64,000 nucleotides of DNA, taken from the NCBI RefSeq assembly GCF_002051585.1, contig NZ_MZGX01000022.1:1-64000 (forward strand), in the 5' to 3' direction. The notes beneath the pieces are model-generated. The model saw only the letters and a program-made list of their open reading frames with translations, had not been told where the DNA came from and did not search any database. The translations under genes were made by a program, and so were the position numbers. The DNA is from Ruminiclostridium hungatei. GTDB taxonomy: Bacteria; Bacillota; Clostridia; Acetivibrionales; DSM-1351. Position 1 is the first letter of the stretch. Each line of letters opens with the position of its first letter. Positions 52,930 to 62,566 of the stretch are shown here, in pieces.

Positions 52930-54522
52930 TTAAAATTGCTTATATATAAACTCGGAAGCTATATAGCCTTCCCTGTATATGCCCAGGAAAGCAATAACCG
53001 CAAGTCCGGCCAGCAATACCAGCCATTGAACCAGCATGTTCCTCTCCTCCAGGGTCTTTCTGATGTGGACACCTCTTTCTTTCAGATAGCCAATTCCCAG
53101 TATAACCGTACAGCACACAAGGATTACCAGCAGATCAAAGGCTCCCAGCCCCAGGGACAATACATTTCCCGCCAAATTCCTCAAGTCGAAATGCAAAACC
53201 GTACGCTTCAGCATTCGCAGCGCAGTCATAAGGTCTTCCCCCCGTGTGAAATACCTGCCTATAAACACCAATACGGTGGTCCTTAATATTTGAAACAGCT
53301 TCCAGCAGGTACTTTCGGGGTTAATATGGAGCCTTTTCAACGCCTTTTCATAAACCGGGGCATTAATTACCGAAAAGGTGATTATCCCGCCGTTCCAGAT
53401 TCCGAAGGCTATATATTTCCAACTGGCTCCATGCCAGATGCCTATTGTAAAGAATACTATAAAGGTAACCAGTGAAACAGGCAGTATCTTCCCAAGATTG
53501 CCCTTAAGCTTCTTTCTGGCATACTTGCCCAGCTTTCCGAAGGGCTTGGACAAGGACAGGGGATAAAAAAGGTAATCTCTCATCCATGCCCCCAGGCTTA
53601 TATGCCATCTTCTCCAGAAATCCGACAGAGAGGTTGCGAAATAGGGGCGCTGGAAATTCTCTATCATATCAATGCCCAGTATCTGAGCAATACCCCTGAT
53701 AATGTCTATGCCCCCTGAGAAGTCACAATATATCTGTATACAATACATAAATACTCCAAAGGCGATTTCAGCACCGGAGTATTTTTGATAATTTCCAAAA
53801 ACATTACTAACTATAACCGCAGTTCTGTCCGCCACCACCAGTTTCTTGAAGAAACCCCACATCATGAGCTGGAGGCCGTATTTCAAGCGGTCAAAGCTAA
53901 AGGCGTGGGACTCATACAGTTGATGGGCCAGCTGGTCGAAGCGGCTGATGGGCCCCTGTATGATCTGGGGAAAGAATGATACAAAAAGGGCGAATTTAAA
54001 AAAGTTCCTTTCCGGTGGATACTTGGCCCTGTAAACATCTATTACATAACCTGCAGATTGAAAGGTATAAAAAGAAAGCCCTACAGGAAGCAGCCAATTC
54101 ACTTTGGGAAAACTTGCGTCTGTAAACAGCCCCAAAAGCACATTGGTGTTTTCAGCAGCAAAATTGTAATATTTTATGGCGGCCAGAATGCCGAAATTTA
54201 TAAGCAGAATGCCGGCAACCACCCATTTTTTATTTCCGGTGAACCTGTCTGAGACAGCTTTTTTCTCTTCACTTGAGGCCTCCCTGCCAAGCTGCTTCAC
54301 CCGTATTTTCCTGCGGCTGTTGAGCTCTCCCAGCAATAAGCCCCCCACATATGTAGTAAAGGTTGTCGTAAGGAGAAAACCAACTATCTTAACCCCGTAC
54401 GACAAGTAGTAGAAATAGCTGGCAGCAAGCAAAACCATCCATTGAAGCTTTTTAGGCACCAGAAAATATAGGGCAACGGTGCTCACCAGAAATATTAAAA
54501 ATGAAGCTGATGACAGTGACAT
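52930..54522 (-). CDS. MBOAT family membrane acyltransferase (DltB/AlgI-like)
   Basis: A 530-residue multi-helix membrane protein. The AlgI/DltB pattern is evident: LQWMVLLAASYFYYLSYG at the start, LPVGLSFYTFQSAGYVIDVYR, FFPQIIQGPISRF, the central FSGGIDIIRGIAQILG, NFQRPYFATSLSDFWRRWHISLGAWMRDYLFYPL, and the catalytic His in FTIGIWHGASWKYIAFGIWNG. These proteins receive an acyl group from a carrier or acyl-CoA on the inside and pass it outward. It starts four bases after the carrier gene, strongly implying they work together. DltB is usually about 395-415 residues, so this one is longer and more like AlgI. Confidence 0.9.
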   Translation of the reverse strand: MSLSSASFLIFLVSTVALYFLVPKKLQWMVLLAASYFYYLSYGVKIVGFLLTTTFTTYVGGLLLGELNSRRKIRVKQLGREASSEEKKAVSDRFTGNKKWVVAGILLINFGILAAIKYYNFAAENTNVLLGLFTDASFPKVNWLLPVGLSFYTFQSAGYVIDVYRAKYPPERNFFKFALFVSFFPQIIQGPISRFDQLAHQLYESHAFSFDRLKYGLQLMMWGFFKKLVVADRTAVIVSNVFGNYQKYSGAEIAFGVFMYCIQIYCDFSGGIDIIRGIAQILGIDMIENFQRPYFATSLSDFWRRWHISLGAWMRDYLFYPLSLSKPFGKLGKYARKKLKGNLGKILPVSLVTFIVFFTIGIWHGASWKYIAFGIWNGGIITFSVINAPVYEKALKRLHINPESTCWKLFQILRTTVLVFIGRYFTRGEDLMTALRMLKRTVLHFDLRNLAGNVLSLGLGAFDLLVILVCCTVILGIGYLKERGVHIRKTLEERNMLVQWLVLLAGLAVIAFLGIYREGYIASEFIYKQF

Positions 54523-54526
54523 ACCC

Positions 54527-54757
54527 TTATTCTCCGTCCCTCAATCTGTTAATCAAACCCAATATTGCCTGTACGGTATTGAAGTTTTCAGGCACCAGAC
54601 CCTCAACACCGATCTGGACATCGAAGGTTTCTCCTATTTCACCTACCAAAGCCACAATGTCGAAGGAATCCAGCACTCCGTCGTCTATCAGTGCCTTTTT
54701 TTCATTAAAATCTATATCAGGTCTCAATTCCTTTAAAATTCTCAATAATTCTTCCAT
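54527..54757 (-). CDS. Acyl/aminoacyl carrier protein (DltC-like)
   Basis: A 76-residue acidic carrier. The phosphopantetheine attachment serine is in DDGVLDSFDIVALVGEIGETF, the standard D-S-(F/L)-D context, and the protein is four-helical by pattern. ATG at 54757 follows GGAGACTC; a longer frame adds four residues. It lies between GNAT and MBOAT genes, matching dltC placed near dltB. Confidence 0.88.
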   Translation of the reverse strand: MEELLRILKELRPDIDFNEKKALIDDGVLDSFDIVALVGEIGETFDVQIGVEGLVPENFNTVQAILGLINRLRDGE

Positions 54758-54811
54758 GTGAGTCTCCATTTCCGGCTTTGCTCCTCCGCATAGCCTTTAA
54801 CTTTTATAAAT

Positions 54812-55627
54812 TTATGGATTTTTTATAAGCCCTGTGGACTGCCAGCCGTCATATTTGAAGCCTGCCCATTCATACAGCCCCCTGGCACTTATATTGTCCT
54901 TCTTCACCCATAGCTGTATTCTGCCATCCCCCTGTCCGCTTACACTTCTTGCAAAGTGAGCCAGGAGGCCTTTTGCTATACCCTTGCCCCGCGCATCAGG
55001 ATGGACTAAAAGGTGCCGGACAAAGTTTGCGGAGTTCTTGCTGCCTATGTGCAAAACTCCCAGGATACTGCCGCTGCCGTCTTCCGACACCAGCATCTCC
55101 TCTTTATTTATATATTCCAGCACTTCATCCAGGCTTGGAATGCAGCCCAAATACGGGTCAAACATTTCGGCTATCATCGCCCGTATCTGCCCCGCCTGCT
55201 TACAGGCAGCATTTTTCACTGCGTGCTGCCCTTTACCTGCACTTTCCAGTAAAAGCTTCTCAGGAATGCCATTCATACGCTGTCTGTATATATAAGGCCG
55301 GAAGCCTCTGGAACCCCAAAAGTCAAGCTGACTTACCACTGCCTCATTCTCATTTTTATATACAAGCTCCATAACAAGCGGCTTATCTGCCGGAAGTACA
55401 ATTCCGGCCTCCAGGCCCTTGATATGATAGAAAATGCGCCAGTGTGTCCTGCAGTCCAAAAGCAGTATCAGAGTCGAATCACTGCATTCATAATACAAAT
55501 CTCCTGCGCCGATATAAGCCTCATACCCATCCTTGACCATGAAGTTATTGGACATAATCCCTTTTTTCATATATGGCGCTATAAGGCTGCTTATTTCTCC
55601 AAATTCCTCAATTCTTTTCATTGGCAT
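54812..55627 (-). CDS. GNAT family acetyltransferase with N-terminal extension
   Basis: A 271-residue protein. The C-terminal 130 residues are a GNAT domain with FVRHLLVHPDARGKGIAKGLLAHFA (acetyl-CoA loop) and NISARGLYEWAGFKYDGW. The first 140 residues are a divergent domain (YYECSDSTLILLLDCRTHWRIFY) that may be a second GNAT-like fold. Its start overlaps the ligase gene end by 20 bases. It may supply or modify the group loaded on the carrier, or act on the polymer. Standard dlt operons have no such gene. Confidence 0.8.
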   Translation of the reverse strand: MPMKRIEEFGEISSLIAPYMKKGIMSNNFMVKDGYEAYIGAGDLYYECSDSTLILLLDCRTHWRIFYHIKGLEAGIVLPADKPLVMELVYKNENEAVVSQLDFWGSRGFRPYIYRQRMNGIPEKLLLESAGKGQHAVKNAACKQAGQIRAMIAEMFDPYLGCIPSLDEVLEYINKEEMLVSEDGSGSILGVLHIGSKNSANFVRHLLVHPDARGKGIAKGLLAHFARSVSGQGDGRIQLWVKKDNISARGLYEWAGFKYDGWQSTGLIKNP

Positions 55628-57128
55628 ATTTCTCCGAAAGTTTTCTTCTGTCTATCTTGCCGTTTGCATTATAAGGAAAAGCCTCAAACTGCTCAATAAC
55701 GTTTGGCAGCATGTATTTTGGGAGTCTCTGGCTGAGCTTGATTACAAGCTCGGTCTTATCAACACTGCCTGTATAAAACAATATTATTTTAGCCGCTTCA
55801 TGATCATAAAAGCAGACACAGGCCTGAACCTGGTTCACCCCATTAACCGCCGCTTCAATTTCGCCCAGCTCAATGCGGTTTCCCATGTGCTTTACCTGCC
55901 CGTCCTTCCTTGAGAGGAATACCAGTTCACCGCACTCGTTATATCTTACTATATCTCCGGTGCAGTATAATATATCCCTGTAGGCTGTGTTCAACGGATT
56001 CTGGATGAATACCTCCGCAGACAGCTCCGGGCTGTTTATATAGCCCAACGCAACACCCGTCCCTCGGACACAAAGCTCTCCGGGCCGGTTTCCGTCAACA
56101 GGTCTTCTGTCCTCATCCAGCAGGATAACCTCCATATTCCGGCAGGCATTCCCGATAGGTATTACCTCCTCGTCGCCAAACTCCCTGTTTACAATATAAT
56201 ACGTACAGTCAACAGTTGCTTCGGTGGGACCGTACAGATTAATATACTCTGCCTCCGGAAGATATTTCCGCCAGCCGTTGAGGTGCTTTGCGAACATTGC
56301 CTCACCTGCAAAAAACACCTTGTTCAGGTGCTCCGGCAGCACTTTTTTAAATATCTGCGAGTTGGACAAAAGAGTAATAGCTGAAGTGGCCCACAAAATG
56401 GCTGTTATCCTGTTCACATTAAGATACTCCACCAGCTTCACGGGGAACATAAACAGCTTCTTTGGAATAATGCACAGTGTAATCCCTTTTTTAAGGCATA
56501 AATATATATCCTTGACAGAGGCGTCAAAATAAAAAGGTGTCTGATTGCCAATGACATCCTCGTTGGTAAAGCCAAAGGTGTCATCAAGCCATTCTGCAAG
56601 GTCCATGACATTTCTATGGGGCACCACGATTCCCTTGGGTGTCCCGGTTGAACCGGAGGTAAAAATGGTATATACAGGGTCGGTATCAATCAGCCTGCTT
56701 CTCACAACCTGTAATTTTTCGTTATCCGCCTTATTTTGTATTTCATCAGTCTTCAATATTTCAGGTAAATCCGCCATTCCCTCAAAGGCCCTTATATCCT
56801 TTGCCCCGCATAAGATCAGCCTTGGCTTCAGTGTGGAAATAATTGTCCTGAGTCTTTGGGGAGGAGTTTGATTATCTATGGGTACATAGTAGTTTCCACT
56901 GTACAGCACACCCATAAAAGCAACTATTGTGGAGCATGTCCTGTCCACAAAAACAATTACCGGGTTTCTTACCGAACCCGATGTTTTATCTGTTATCATA
57001 GTGCCAAGTGCCTTGGCTTCCAGTTCTAACCCGAAAAAGGTAATCTCCTGGGTTTCATCCTTTAATGCAACCTTATCAGGATATTTATATGCTGCCTGTT
57101 CCAGGTATTCCAGTACATTTATCTGCAA
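55608..57128 (-). CDS. Adenylation-domain ligase, DltA-like
   Basis: A 506-residue acid-AMP ligase with every adenylation core motif: TIFTSGSTGTPKGIVVPH (A3), the substrate loop FYFDASVKDIYLC (A4), NLYGPTEATVDCTYY (A5), YCTGDIVRY (A7), NRIELGEIEAAV (A8) and NANGKIDRR (A10 lysine). The Asp in FDAS binds an alpha-amino group in amino acid-activating relatives, so an amino acid is the likely substrate (inference). Length matches DltA (503). The start is a TTG at 57128 with GGAGGGG five bases upstream. It is the first gene of the operon, behind a promoter at 57240-57268. Confidence 0.87.
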   Translation of the reverse strand: MQINVLEYLEQAAYKYPDKVALKDETQEITFFGLELEAKALGTMITDKTSGSVRNPVIVFVDRTCSTIVAFMGVLYSGNYYVPIDNQTPPQRLRTIISTLKPRLILCGAKDIRAFEGMADLPEILKTDEIQNKADNEKLQVVRSRLIDTDPVYTIFTSGSTGTPKGIVVPHRNVMDLAEWLDDTFGFTNEDVIGNQTPFYFDASVKDIYLCLKKGITLCIIPKKLFMFPVKLVEYLNVNRITAILWATSAITLLSNSQIFKKVLPEHLNKVFFAGEAMFAKHLNGWRKYLPEAEYINLYGPTEATVDCTYYIVNREFGDEEVIPIGNACRNMEVILLDEDRRPVDGNRPGELCVRGTGVALGYINSPELSAEVFIQNPLNTAYRDILYCTGDIVRYNECGELVFLSRKDGQVKHMGNRIELGEIEAAVNGVNQVQACVCFYDHEAAKIILFYTGSVDKTELVIKLSQRLPKYMLPNVIEQFEAFPYNANGKIDRRKLSEKYANEKN

Positions 57129-57239
57129 AAAAACCCCTCCACAAGAAAATACACCGGATTTTCCCGGCTGCCATGGATTATGAAACACACAAGAGTAATA
57201 AATTTTTCCCATACAAAAATTTATCTTAACCTATGTGTT

Positions 57240-57268
57240 ATAATAATAGTTATTATTACAAAAGTCAA
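57240..57268 (-). promoter_or_regulatory. Candidate promoter of the acylation operon
   Basis: On minus TTGACT (57268-57263) and TATTAT (57245-57240) have a 17-base spacer. The transcript would begin about 105 bases before the ligase start. Confidence 0.5.
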
Positions 57269-57341
57269 GTAAGCCATAAAGCACGGCGGCGTCTAGGCGG
57301 ACCCTGCTGTTGGAATTTTTCACCGGAGGTAATACAAAAGC

Positions 57342-57938
57342 ATGAGTCAGCATTATTATACAGAAAATCCCGATTCGGAAATTAAAGAAAAAAGCTTTTC
57401 TGAAACCATAAATGGCAGGCAACTGAGTTTCACGTCGGTAAGCGGTGTTTTTTCCTTTGAAGGCAGGATTGACAAGGTGTCTCATAATCTTATCAAAAAC
57501 TTTACACCCAGCGGCAGTTCCATACTTGACGCGGGCTGCGGCTACGGTGCAATCGGCCTGTTTCTCAAAGCCCTTTTCCCGTCCCAGCAGGTTTCCATGA
57601 TAGATATAAATAACAGGGCTCTTGACTATACAAGAAAAAATGCTGCTGCAAACAAGCTGGAAGTACAGGTCATTCACAGCAATCTTTACGAAGCTCTTAC
57701 CGGTAGATTTTTTGACGATATTGTATCAAACCCTCCTTTTGCAGCAGGTAAGGATTTGAATACCCGGCTTATTGCAGAGGCACGGGGACACTTGTCCGAG
57801 AATGGCTCCCTGTGGCTGGTGGCCTTTCACAATAAAGGCGGCTCAACCTTGAAGGACATCATGAAAAGCGTTTTCGGGAATGTGGAGGATATGGATAAAA
57901 GCGGAGGCATCAGGGTATATAAAGCGATTAAAAAATAA
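57342..57938 (+). CDS. Class I methyltransferase, RsmC/YbxB-like
   Basis: A 198-residue methyltransferase. SSILDAGCGYGAIGLFLKA is the SAM motif, VSMIDINNRALDYTRKNAAANKL follows, and DDIVSNPPFAAGKD is the NPPF motif of N6-adenine or N2-guanine RNA methylases. It resembles the small RsmC-like rRNA guanine methyltransferases of Firmicutes. It is transcribed away from the acylation operon. GGAGGT precedes the ATG. Confidence 0.88.
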   Translation: MSQHYYTENPDSEIKEKSFSETINGRQLSFTSVSGVFSFEGRIDKVSHNLIKNFTPSGSSILDAGCGYGAIGLFLKALFPSQQVSMIDINNRALDYTRKNAAANKLEVQVIHSNLYEALTGRFFDDIVSNPPFAAGKDLNTRLIAEARGHLSENGSLWLVAFHNKGGSTLKDIMKSVFGNVEDMDKSGGIRVYKAIKK

Positions 57939-57988
57939 AGAACTATTATATATTCGGCCTGAAATTGAAATTAGGAGTGAACCATAAG

Positions 57989-58678
57989 ATGGGTATGGAA
58001 TGGTATGACATGGTAGCCAAAAAGAATGGTGGATATAAAAGCAACGCAATATTTACTGTGGAGGGAATTTCCGGCGAAGATGTTTTTGAAAAAGAGTTAA
58101 TTCAATTATTACGTAATTCAAAATCAGCCTTGGACGCAGGGTGTGGACATGGGGATTTTACTATAAAAATGGCAAAGTACGCCTATGGAATTGTTGGATT
58201 TGATTGGTCTATAGAATTATTAAAAATTGCCGACTCACTAAAAGAGCATTATAAAGCAGACAATGTAAATTTCGTACGTGCTGCCACAAAATCAGAATTA
58301 CCCTTTGAAGATGGACAATTTGACTTAGTGTATTGTAGAAGAGGACCAACCTCAATTACTAAACATAGTCGGATTCTTTGTCCTGGGGGAATAATATATG
58401 GTATTTGCCCTGAATACCCTGATATCATTGCTATTCTTTCTGAAAGATTATCTGATAATGGTTTTATTGATATCCAATTTAATATTTTTGATGATGTAAT
58501 ATGCGTTTTCCCCAATGATAGAGAATTTGCAAAATTTTTAACAGCATTTCCTGGTAACCCAGATTACACCTTGCCTGAGAACAAGCCGCTAATAGATGAA
58601 AAAGTCAATGAAAATATGATAAATGGGCGTCTATGTTATAGACAATGGCGAATCATTTGGAAGGCCATAAAATCATAA
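57989..58678 (+). CDS. SAM-dependent methyltransferase, AT-rich
   Basis: A 229-residue methyltransferase with SALDAGCGHGDFTIKMAK (SAM motif), VGFDWSIELLKIAD and LPFEDGQFDLVYCRRGPTS. Its codon use is clearly more AT-rich than the adjacent RsmC-like gene, suggesting separate acquisition. ATG at 57989 follows AGGAGTG. The substrate is unknown. It ends 29 bases before the convergent ecfA1 stop. Confidence 0.82.
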   Translation: MGMEWYDMVAKKNGGYKSNAIFTVEGISGEDVFEKELIQLLRNSKSALDAGCGHGDFTIKMAKYAYGIVGFDWSIELLKIADSLKEHYKADNVNFVRAATKSELPFEDGQFDLVYCRRGPTSITKHSRILCPGGIIYGICPEYPDIIAILSERLSDNGFIDIQFNIFDDVICVFPNDREFAKFLTAFPGNPDYTLPENKPLIDEKVNENMINGRLCYRQWRIIWKAIKS

Positions 58679-58707
58679 GAATATGGACAGACAATCATAT
58701 AATTTTT

Positions 58708-59571
58708 TTATGGATTATTTTTCTGCCTTGCCAAACCCTTTATTATCTCGAAAGCCTCGTCTACTGAAAGTGGAAGCCTTTGGATATCAAAGCCCTGTTT
58801 CTTCAGGTTGTACATCAGTTCTGTAACCTGCGGCACGTCCAGACCAAGGCTCTTCACCTTTTCCACATTGCTGAAAACCGCCTGGGGCGAACCGTCCAGT
58901 ACAAGCTCTCCATGGTCTATTATCATCAGCCTGTCCGCAATTGCAGCCTCATCCATATGATGTGTTATGTGTATAATTGTAATGTTTTCTTCCCTGTTGA
59001 GTTTTTTCAGTACCTTTATTACTTCTCTTCGGCCTACCGGGTCCAGCATTGAGGTAGCCTCGTCAAGTATTATGCACTCCGGCTTCATAGCCAGTATTCC
59101 TGCTATGGCAACCCTCTGTTTCTGTCCTCCTGACAAAAGATGCGGTGCATTCCTTTTGAACTGGCCTATTCCCACTGTCTCCAGAGCTTCATCAACTCTT
59201 CTCCTTATCTCTGCAGGCTCCACACCCAGATTTTCCGGGCCAAAAGCAACATCTTCCTCAACAGTAGTTGCAATTATCTGATTGTCCGGATTCTGAAAAA
59301 CCATGCCGGCATTACTTCTGATATCCCAAACATTGTCTTCAAGGGCTGTGTCCTTTCCTGCTACCAGGACAATACCTTTTTTGGGGACAAGAAGTGCGTT
59401 CAGAAGCCTGGAAAAGGTTGATTTTCCTGAACCGTTCCGTCCGAGAATAACAACAAAATCGCCCTTTTCTATCTTGGCGGAAACGCCTTCAAGAGCTGGA
59501 ACCTCCACCGGGATCTCACCATAGGTGGTATATGAAAAGCTCACTTCCTGAACATCAAAAAATATACTCAT
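58708..59571 (-). CDS. ecfA1: Energy-coupling factor transporter ATPase EcfA1
   Basis: A 287-residue ATPase: Walker [44 protein letters not shown], signature [18 protein letters not shown], Walker [16 protein letters not shown], and switch His in [18 protein letters not shown] is typical of EcfA1. ATG at 59571 follows GGAGGG. It pairs with EcfA2 and EcfT, but its gene is separated from theirs by the acylation cluster and from rplQ by an inverted-repeat element. Confidence 0.95.
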   Translation of the reverse strand: MSIFFDVQEVSFSYTTYGEIPVEVPALEGVSAKIEKGDFVVILGRNGSGKSTFSRLLNALLVPKKGIVLVAGKDTALEDNVWDIRSNAGMVFQNPDNQIIATTVEEDVAFGPENLGVEPAEIRRRVDEALETVGIGQFKRNAPHLLSGGQKQRVAIAGILAMKPECIILDEATSMLDPVGRREVIKVLKKLNREENITIIHITHHMDEAAIADRLMIIDHGELVLDGSPQAVFSNVEKVKSLGLDVPQVTELMYNLKKQGFDIQRLPLSVDEAFEIIKGLARQKNNP

Positions 59572-59626
59572 GTAACCCTCCAAAAAATTTAATCCATATT
59601 GCAGTGGTAACTTCCATCCCTTATAT

Positions 59627-59929
59627 AAAAAATTAATTTCTTACCAAGCTGCCATATTAAGTATTCCCGTACAATATAGAGAAATGGATTGCCACAAAGT
59701 ACTTGCCTGTAAAAATACGGTTCACCGTAAACATTTTCATTCCGTCGCAGCGACTCGCCCATCCGGGTCTCGCGTGCTGCATCAAAGTGACATCCTGTCA
59801 CTTTGCCGGAAAAAATATTTACGTTTCACCTACTTTTTCAGCAAGTACCTTTTAATCAGCCTTCCCATTTCTCTATATTGTACTCGCATACTTTTAAATG
59901 AGAATTCATAAACAATAAATTAATTTTTT
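59627..59929. repeat. 303-bp inverted-repeat element (MITE-like)
   Basis: The ends AAAAAATTAATTT (59627-59639) and its complement (59917-59929) enclose nested perfect or near-perfect arms: GTACAATATAGAGAAATGG (59669-59687) with 59865-59883, GTACTTGC (59699-59706) with 59841-59848, and CGTAAACATTTT (59726-59737) with 59812-59823. The apex holds CAAAGTGACA/TGTCACTTTG (59782-59804). The whole element can fold into one long hairpin. It splits rplQ from ecfA1. A miniature transposon is the likeliest reading. Confidence 0.75.
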
Positions 59930-60000
59930 TCACACTAGATTATTAACACATAGTCCAGTATGTATAAAATTACTTTGCAGTACAACACTCATACAAATAT

Positions 60001-60050
60001 AGGGACCAAACCTGCCGGACATACATTTGCTGCCAACAGGTCCAATCCCT
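60001..60050 (-). terminator. Long hairpin downstream of rplQ
   Basis: The arms beginning AGGGATTGGACCTG on minus pair over 18 positions with the far arm if G-U pairs are counted; on plus the same positions mismatch. The structure is thus specific to the rplQ-strand transcript. Only ATATTTG follows, so termination would be modest. A second stem (AACGAGGC with GCCTCATT, enclosing GGTCAC/GTGACC) overlaps the rplQ stop at 60145-60199. Confidence 0.55.
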
Positions 60051-60197
60051 AATATTTTAGTTTAATTATTTATACTGAATTATAACGCCTAAATTCAAAT
60101 GAAATTTTTCAATTGTAGAAAAATCTCATTACATCAGCGGCGTTTCAATGAGGCAAAGGTCACAGTTGGTGACCATGGATACATTTTTCCCGCCTCG

Positions 60198-60722
60198 TTA
60201 TACCAACTCAAGGATAACCATTTCAGCAGCGTCGCCTCTTCTTGGTCCCAGCTTGTATATTCTTGTATAACCACCATTCTTGCCCTTGTACTTAGGAGCA
60301 ATTTCATCAAAAAGCTTATCTGTGATGTTTACGTTCTTTCCATCAGCAGTAGTTGGTCTGTAAACCCAATTCATTATAAGTCTTCTTGCATGAAGTCTTG
60401 ATGCATTATCAACTGATACCATATCAGTCTTCTGCTCTCTGTCGATAACCAAGTACTTGTTGCCGTTCTTGGATGTCTTGGAGTCAGTAAGCTTAGCACC
60501 TTTGCTGTCAACCTTAGCTAAACTGATCTTTACCTGCTTTGAAGTAAAGTTGTCTGCTTCCTTGATCGCTATAGTGATAAGTTTTTCTGCAATATTTTTA
60601 ACTTCCTTGGCTCTCGCCTCAGTAGTTTCAATTCTGCCACTTACAAATAATGCTGTTGTAAGATTCTTTAAAATTGCCTTTCTTTGGTCAGTTGCACGCC
60701 CTAACTTTCTTTGCGCTGGCAT
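60198..60722 (-). CDS. rplQ: 50S ribosomal protein L17, long form
   Basis: A 174-residue L17. The N-terminal [45 protein letters not shown] and the C-terminal [25 protein letters not shown] are standard. Between them, before [12 protein letters not shown], lies an insertion of about 45 residues (from roughly 63 to 107) absent from the usual 120-residue protein. It follows rpoA, as expected. Confidence 0.96.
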   Translation of the reverse strand: MPAQRKLGRATDQRKAILKNLTTALFVSGRIETTEARAKEVKNIAEKLITIAIKEADNFTSKQVKISLAKVDSKGAKLTDSKTSKNGNKYLVIDREQKTDMVSVDNASRLHARRLIMNWVYRPTTADGKNVNITDKLFDEIAPKYKGKNGGYTRIYKLGPRRGDAAEMVILELV

Positions 60723-60838
60723 TACCTATCCCTCCTTACCTTGTATTTTACTTGTAATGCATTTATATTTCTCATAGTAATTATTCTGGAAACAAAGGTA
60801 AACATTTACGTTTTTCTTTGCTATGCCTGCATTGCAGA

Positions 60839-61786
60839 CTATTCTTCACTTGGAGCCAATACAAGTCCAAGTGCCTGGAGCTTCTGAAGAACCTCTTCAA
60901 GAGACTTTCTGCCGAGATTTCTTACCTTCATCATATCCTCTTCGGTCTTGTTGGTAAGATCCTCAACAGTATTTATGCCGGCTCTTTTGAGACAATTGTA
61001 AGATCTTACTGAGAGATCCAGTTCCTCAATTGTCATCTCAAGAACTTTTTCTTTCTTTGTTTCTTCTTTTTCTACCATAATTTCAGTATGCTTAGCTTGA
61101 TCTGACAAGTCCACAAACAGATTCAAATGTTCGCTCAATATCTTGGCGCCAAGGCTTATAGCCTCGTCAGGATTAATACTTCCGTCTGTCCAAACCTCCA
61201 AGGTAAGCTTGTCATAATCTGTTATCTGACCAACACGGGTGTTTTCCACAGTGTAATTAACCTTTTTAACAGGAGTATAAATCGAGTCAACAGGTATTAC
61301 ACCAATCGGCTGTCCCGGCTGCTTGTTCTTTTCAGCCGCAACATAGCCTCTGCCCTTGCTGATTACAAGTTCCATGTAGAATCTGTGGTCGCCGTTCAAT
61401 GTTGCAACATGAAGATCCGGATTAAGTATCTCTACATCCTGATCTGTTATGATATCACCAGCGGTGATAGGTCCTTCACCATTTGCATCAATATATATGA
61501 CCTTCGATCCTTCGCCATGCATTTTTAAAGAAAGAGCCTTAATATTAAGTATTATTTCTGTTACGTCCTCAACTACACCCGGCACTGTGGAGAATTCATG
61601 CAACACTCCGTCAATCTTTATGGAATTGACAGCGGCACCAGGTAAAGAAGAAAGCAATATTCTTCTCAAGGAATTACCGAGAGTAATACCATAGCCTCTT
61701 TCCAAAGGCTCAACAATAAACTTGCCGTATGTGTTATCATCGCTATTAGCAACACATTCAATTCTAGGCTTTTCTATTTCTATCAC
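60839..61786 (-). CDS. rpoA: RNA polymerase alpha subunit
   Basis: A 315-residue alpha subunit. The N-terminal assembly domain shows [56 protein letters not shown]. The C-terminal DNA- and activator-binding domain is [47 protein letters not shown] at 61786 is six bases after GGAGGG; a TTG one codon earlier is too close to it. Confidence 0.98.
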   Translation of the reverse strand: MIEIEKPRIECVANSDDNTYGKFIVEPLERGYGITLGNSLRRILLSSLPGAAVNSIKIDGVLHEFSTVPGVVEDVTEIILNIKALSLKMHGEGSKVIYIDANGEGPITAGDIITDQDVEILNPDLHVATLNGDHRFYMELVISKGRGYVAAEKNKQPGQPIGVIPVDSIYTPVKKVNYTVENTRVGQITDYDKLTLEVWTDGSINPDEAISLGAKILSEHLNLFVDLSDQAKHTEIMVEKEETKKEKVLEMTIEELDLSVRSYNCLKRAGINTVEDLTNKTEEDMMKVRNLGRKSLEEVLQKLQALGLVLAPSEE

Positions 61787-61912
61787 CAAAAACCCTCCCT
61801 TAACAACTTTTTATTTTTTGAGGGCAACTGATTCTAACATACATCTCATAGAGAATTATTGTGGAAATAATCCTTTCAGTTGCTTCCAAGTTAATTATCC
61901 ATCTACCTATTA

Positions 61913-62539
61913 TTACTTGGAGTACAACTCTACGATCAAATGTTCCTTTATCGGCAAATCAATATCTTCTCTAGCAGGAAGAGCGACAACTTTTCCTGTG
62001 AAGTTTTCTGCATCATACTCGAGCCACTTCGGAATTACCTTACCACCAGTTATATCACTGATAGCCTTAACCTTTTCAGAGCTTCTGCTCTTGGGAGCGA
62101 GTGCTATAACATCTCCAACCTTTAAGAGGTATGAAGGTATGTTTACACGTCTTCCGTTTACAGTAAAGTGTCCATGTGTTACCAACTGTCTTGATTCCGG
62201 TCTTGAAGTACCAAGTCCAAGTCTGTAGACAACATTGTCAAGTCTTGTTTCCAATATCTGTAACAAGTTTTCACCTGTTATGCCCTTACGTCTTGAAGCC
62301 ATTTCAAAATATTCACTGAACTGGCCTTCCAGTATGCCGTAATATCTTCTTACCTTTTGCTTTTCACGATGTTGTATACCGTATTCTGACATCTTCTTCT
62401 TAGCCTGTCCGTGTTGTCCGGGCGCATATGCCCTTCTTGCTATAGAACATTTGTCAGTATAACATCTCTCACCCTTTAAAAAGAGCTTCTCGCCCTCTCT
62501 GCGGCAAAGTCTGCAAACTGCTTCAGTATATCTTGCCAT
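61913..62539 (-). CDS. rpsD: 30S ribosomal protein S4
   Basis: A 208-residue S4. The N-terminus [43 protein letters not shown] contains a four-Cys zinc-binding set (CRLC, CYTDKC), the zinc-bearing form. The S4 RNA-binding domain is [46 protein letters not shown]4 binds its own operon mRNA in several bacteria. Confidence 0.98.
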   Translation of the reverse strand: MARYTEAVCRLCRREGEKLFLKGERCYTDKCSIARRAYAPGQHGQAKKKMSEYGIQHREKQKVRRYYGILEGQFSEYFEMASRRKGITGENLLQILETRLDNVVYRLGLGTSRPESRQLVTHGHFTVNGRRVNIPSYLLKVGDVIALAPKSRSSEKVKAISDITGGKVIPKWLEYDAENFTGKVVALPAREDIDLPIKEHLIVELYSK

Positions 62540-62566
62540 TTAAATTTACACCTCCATAATAATCAA

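Noticed and set aside
59589-59801. Minus-strand 70-residue frame inside the inverted-repeat element
   Set aside because: The frame follows the hairpin arms and has no ribosome site or domain; it is a by-product of the repeat.
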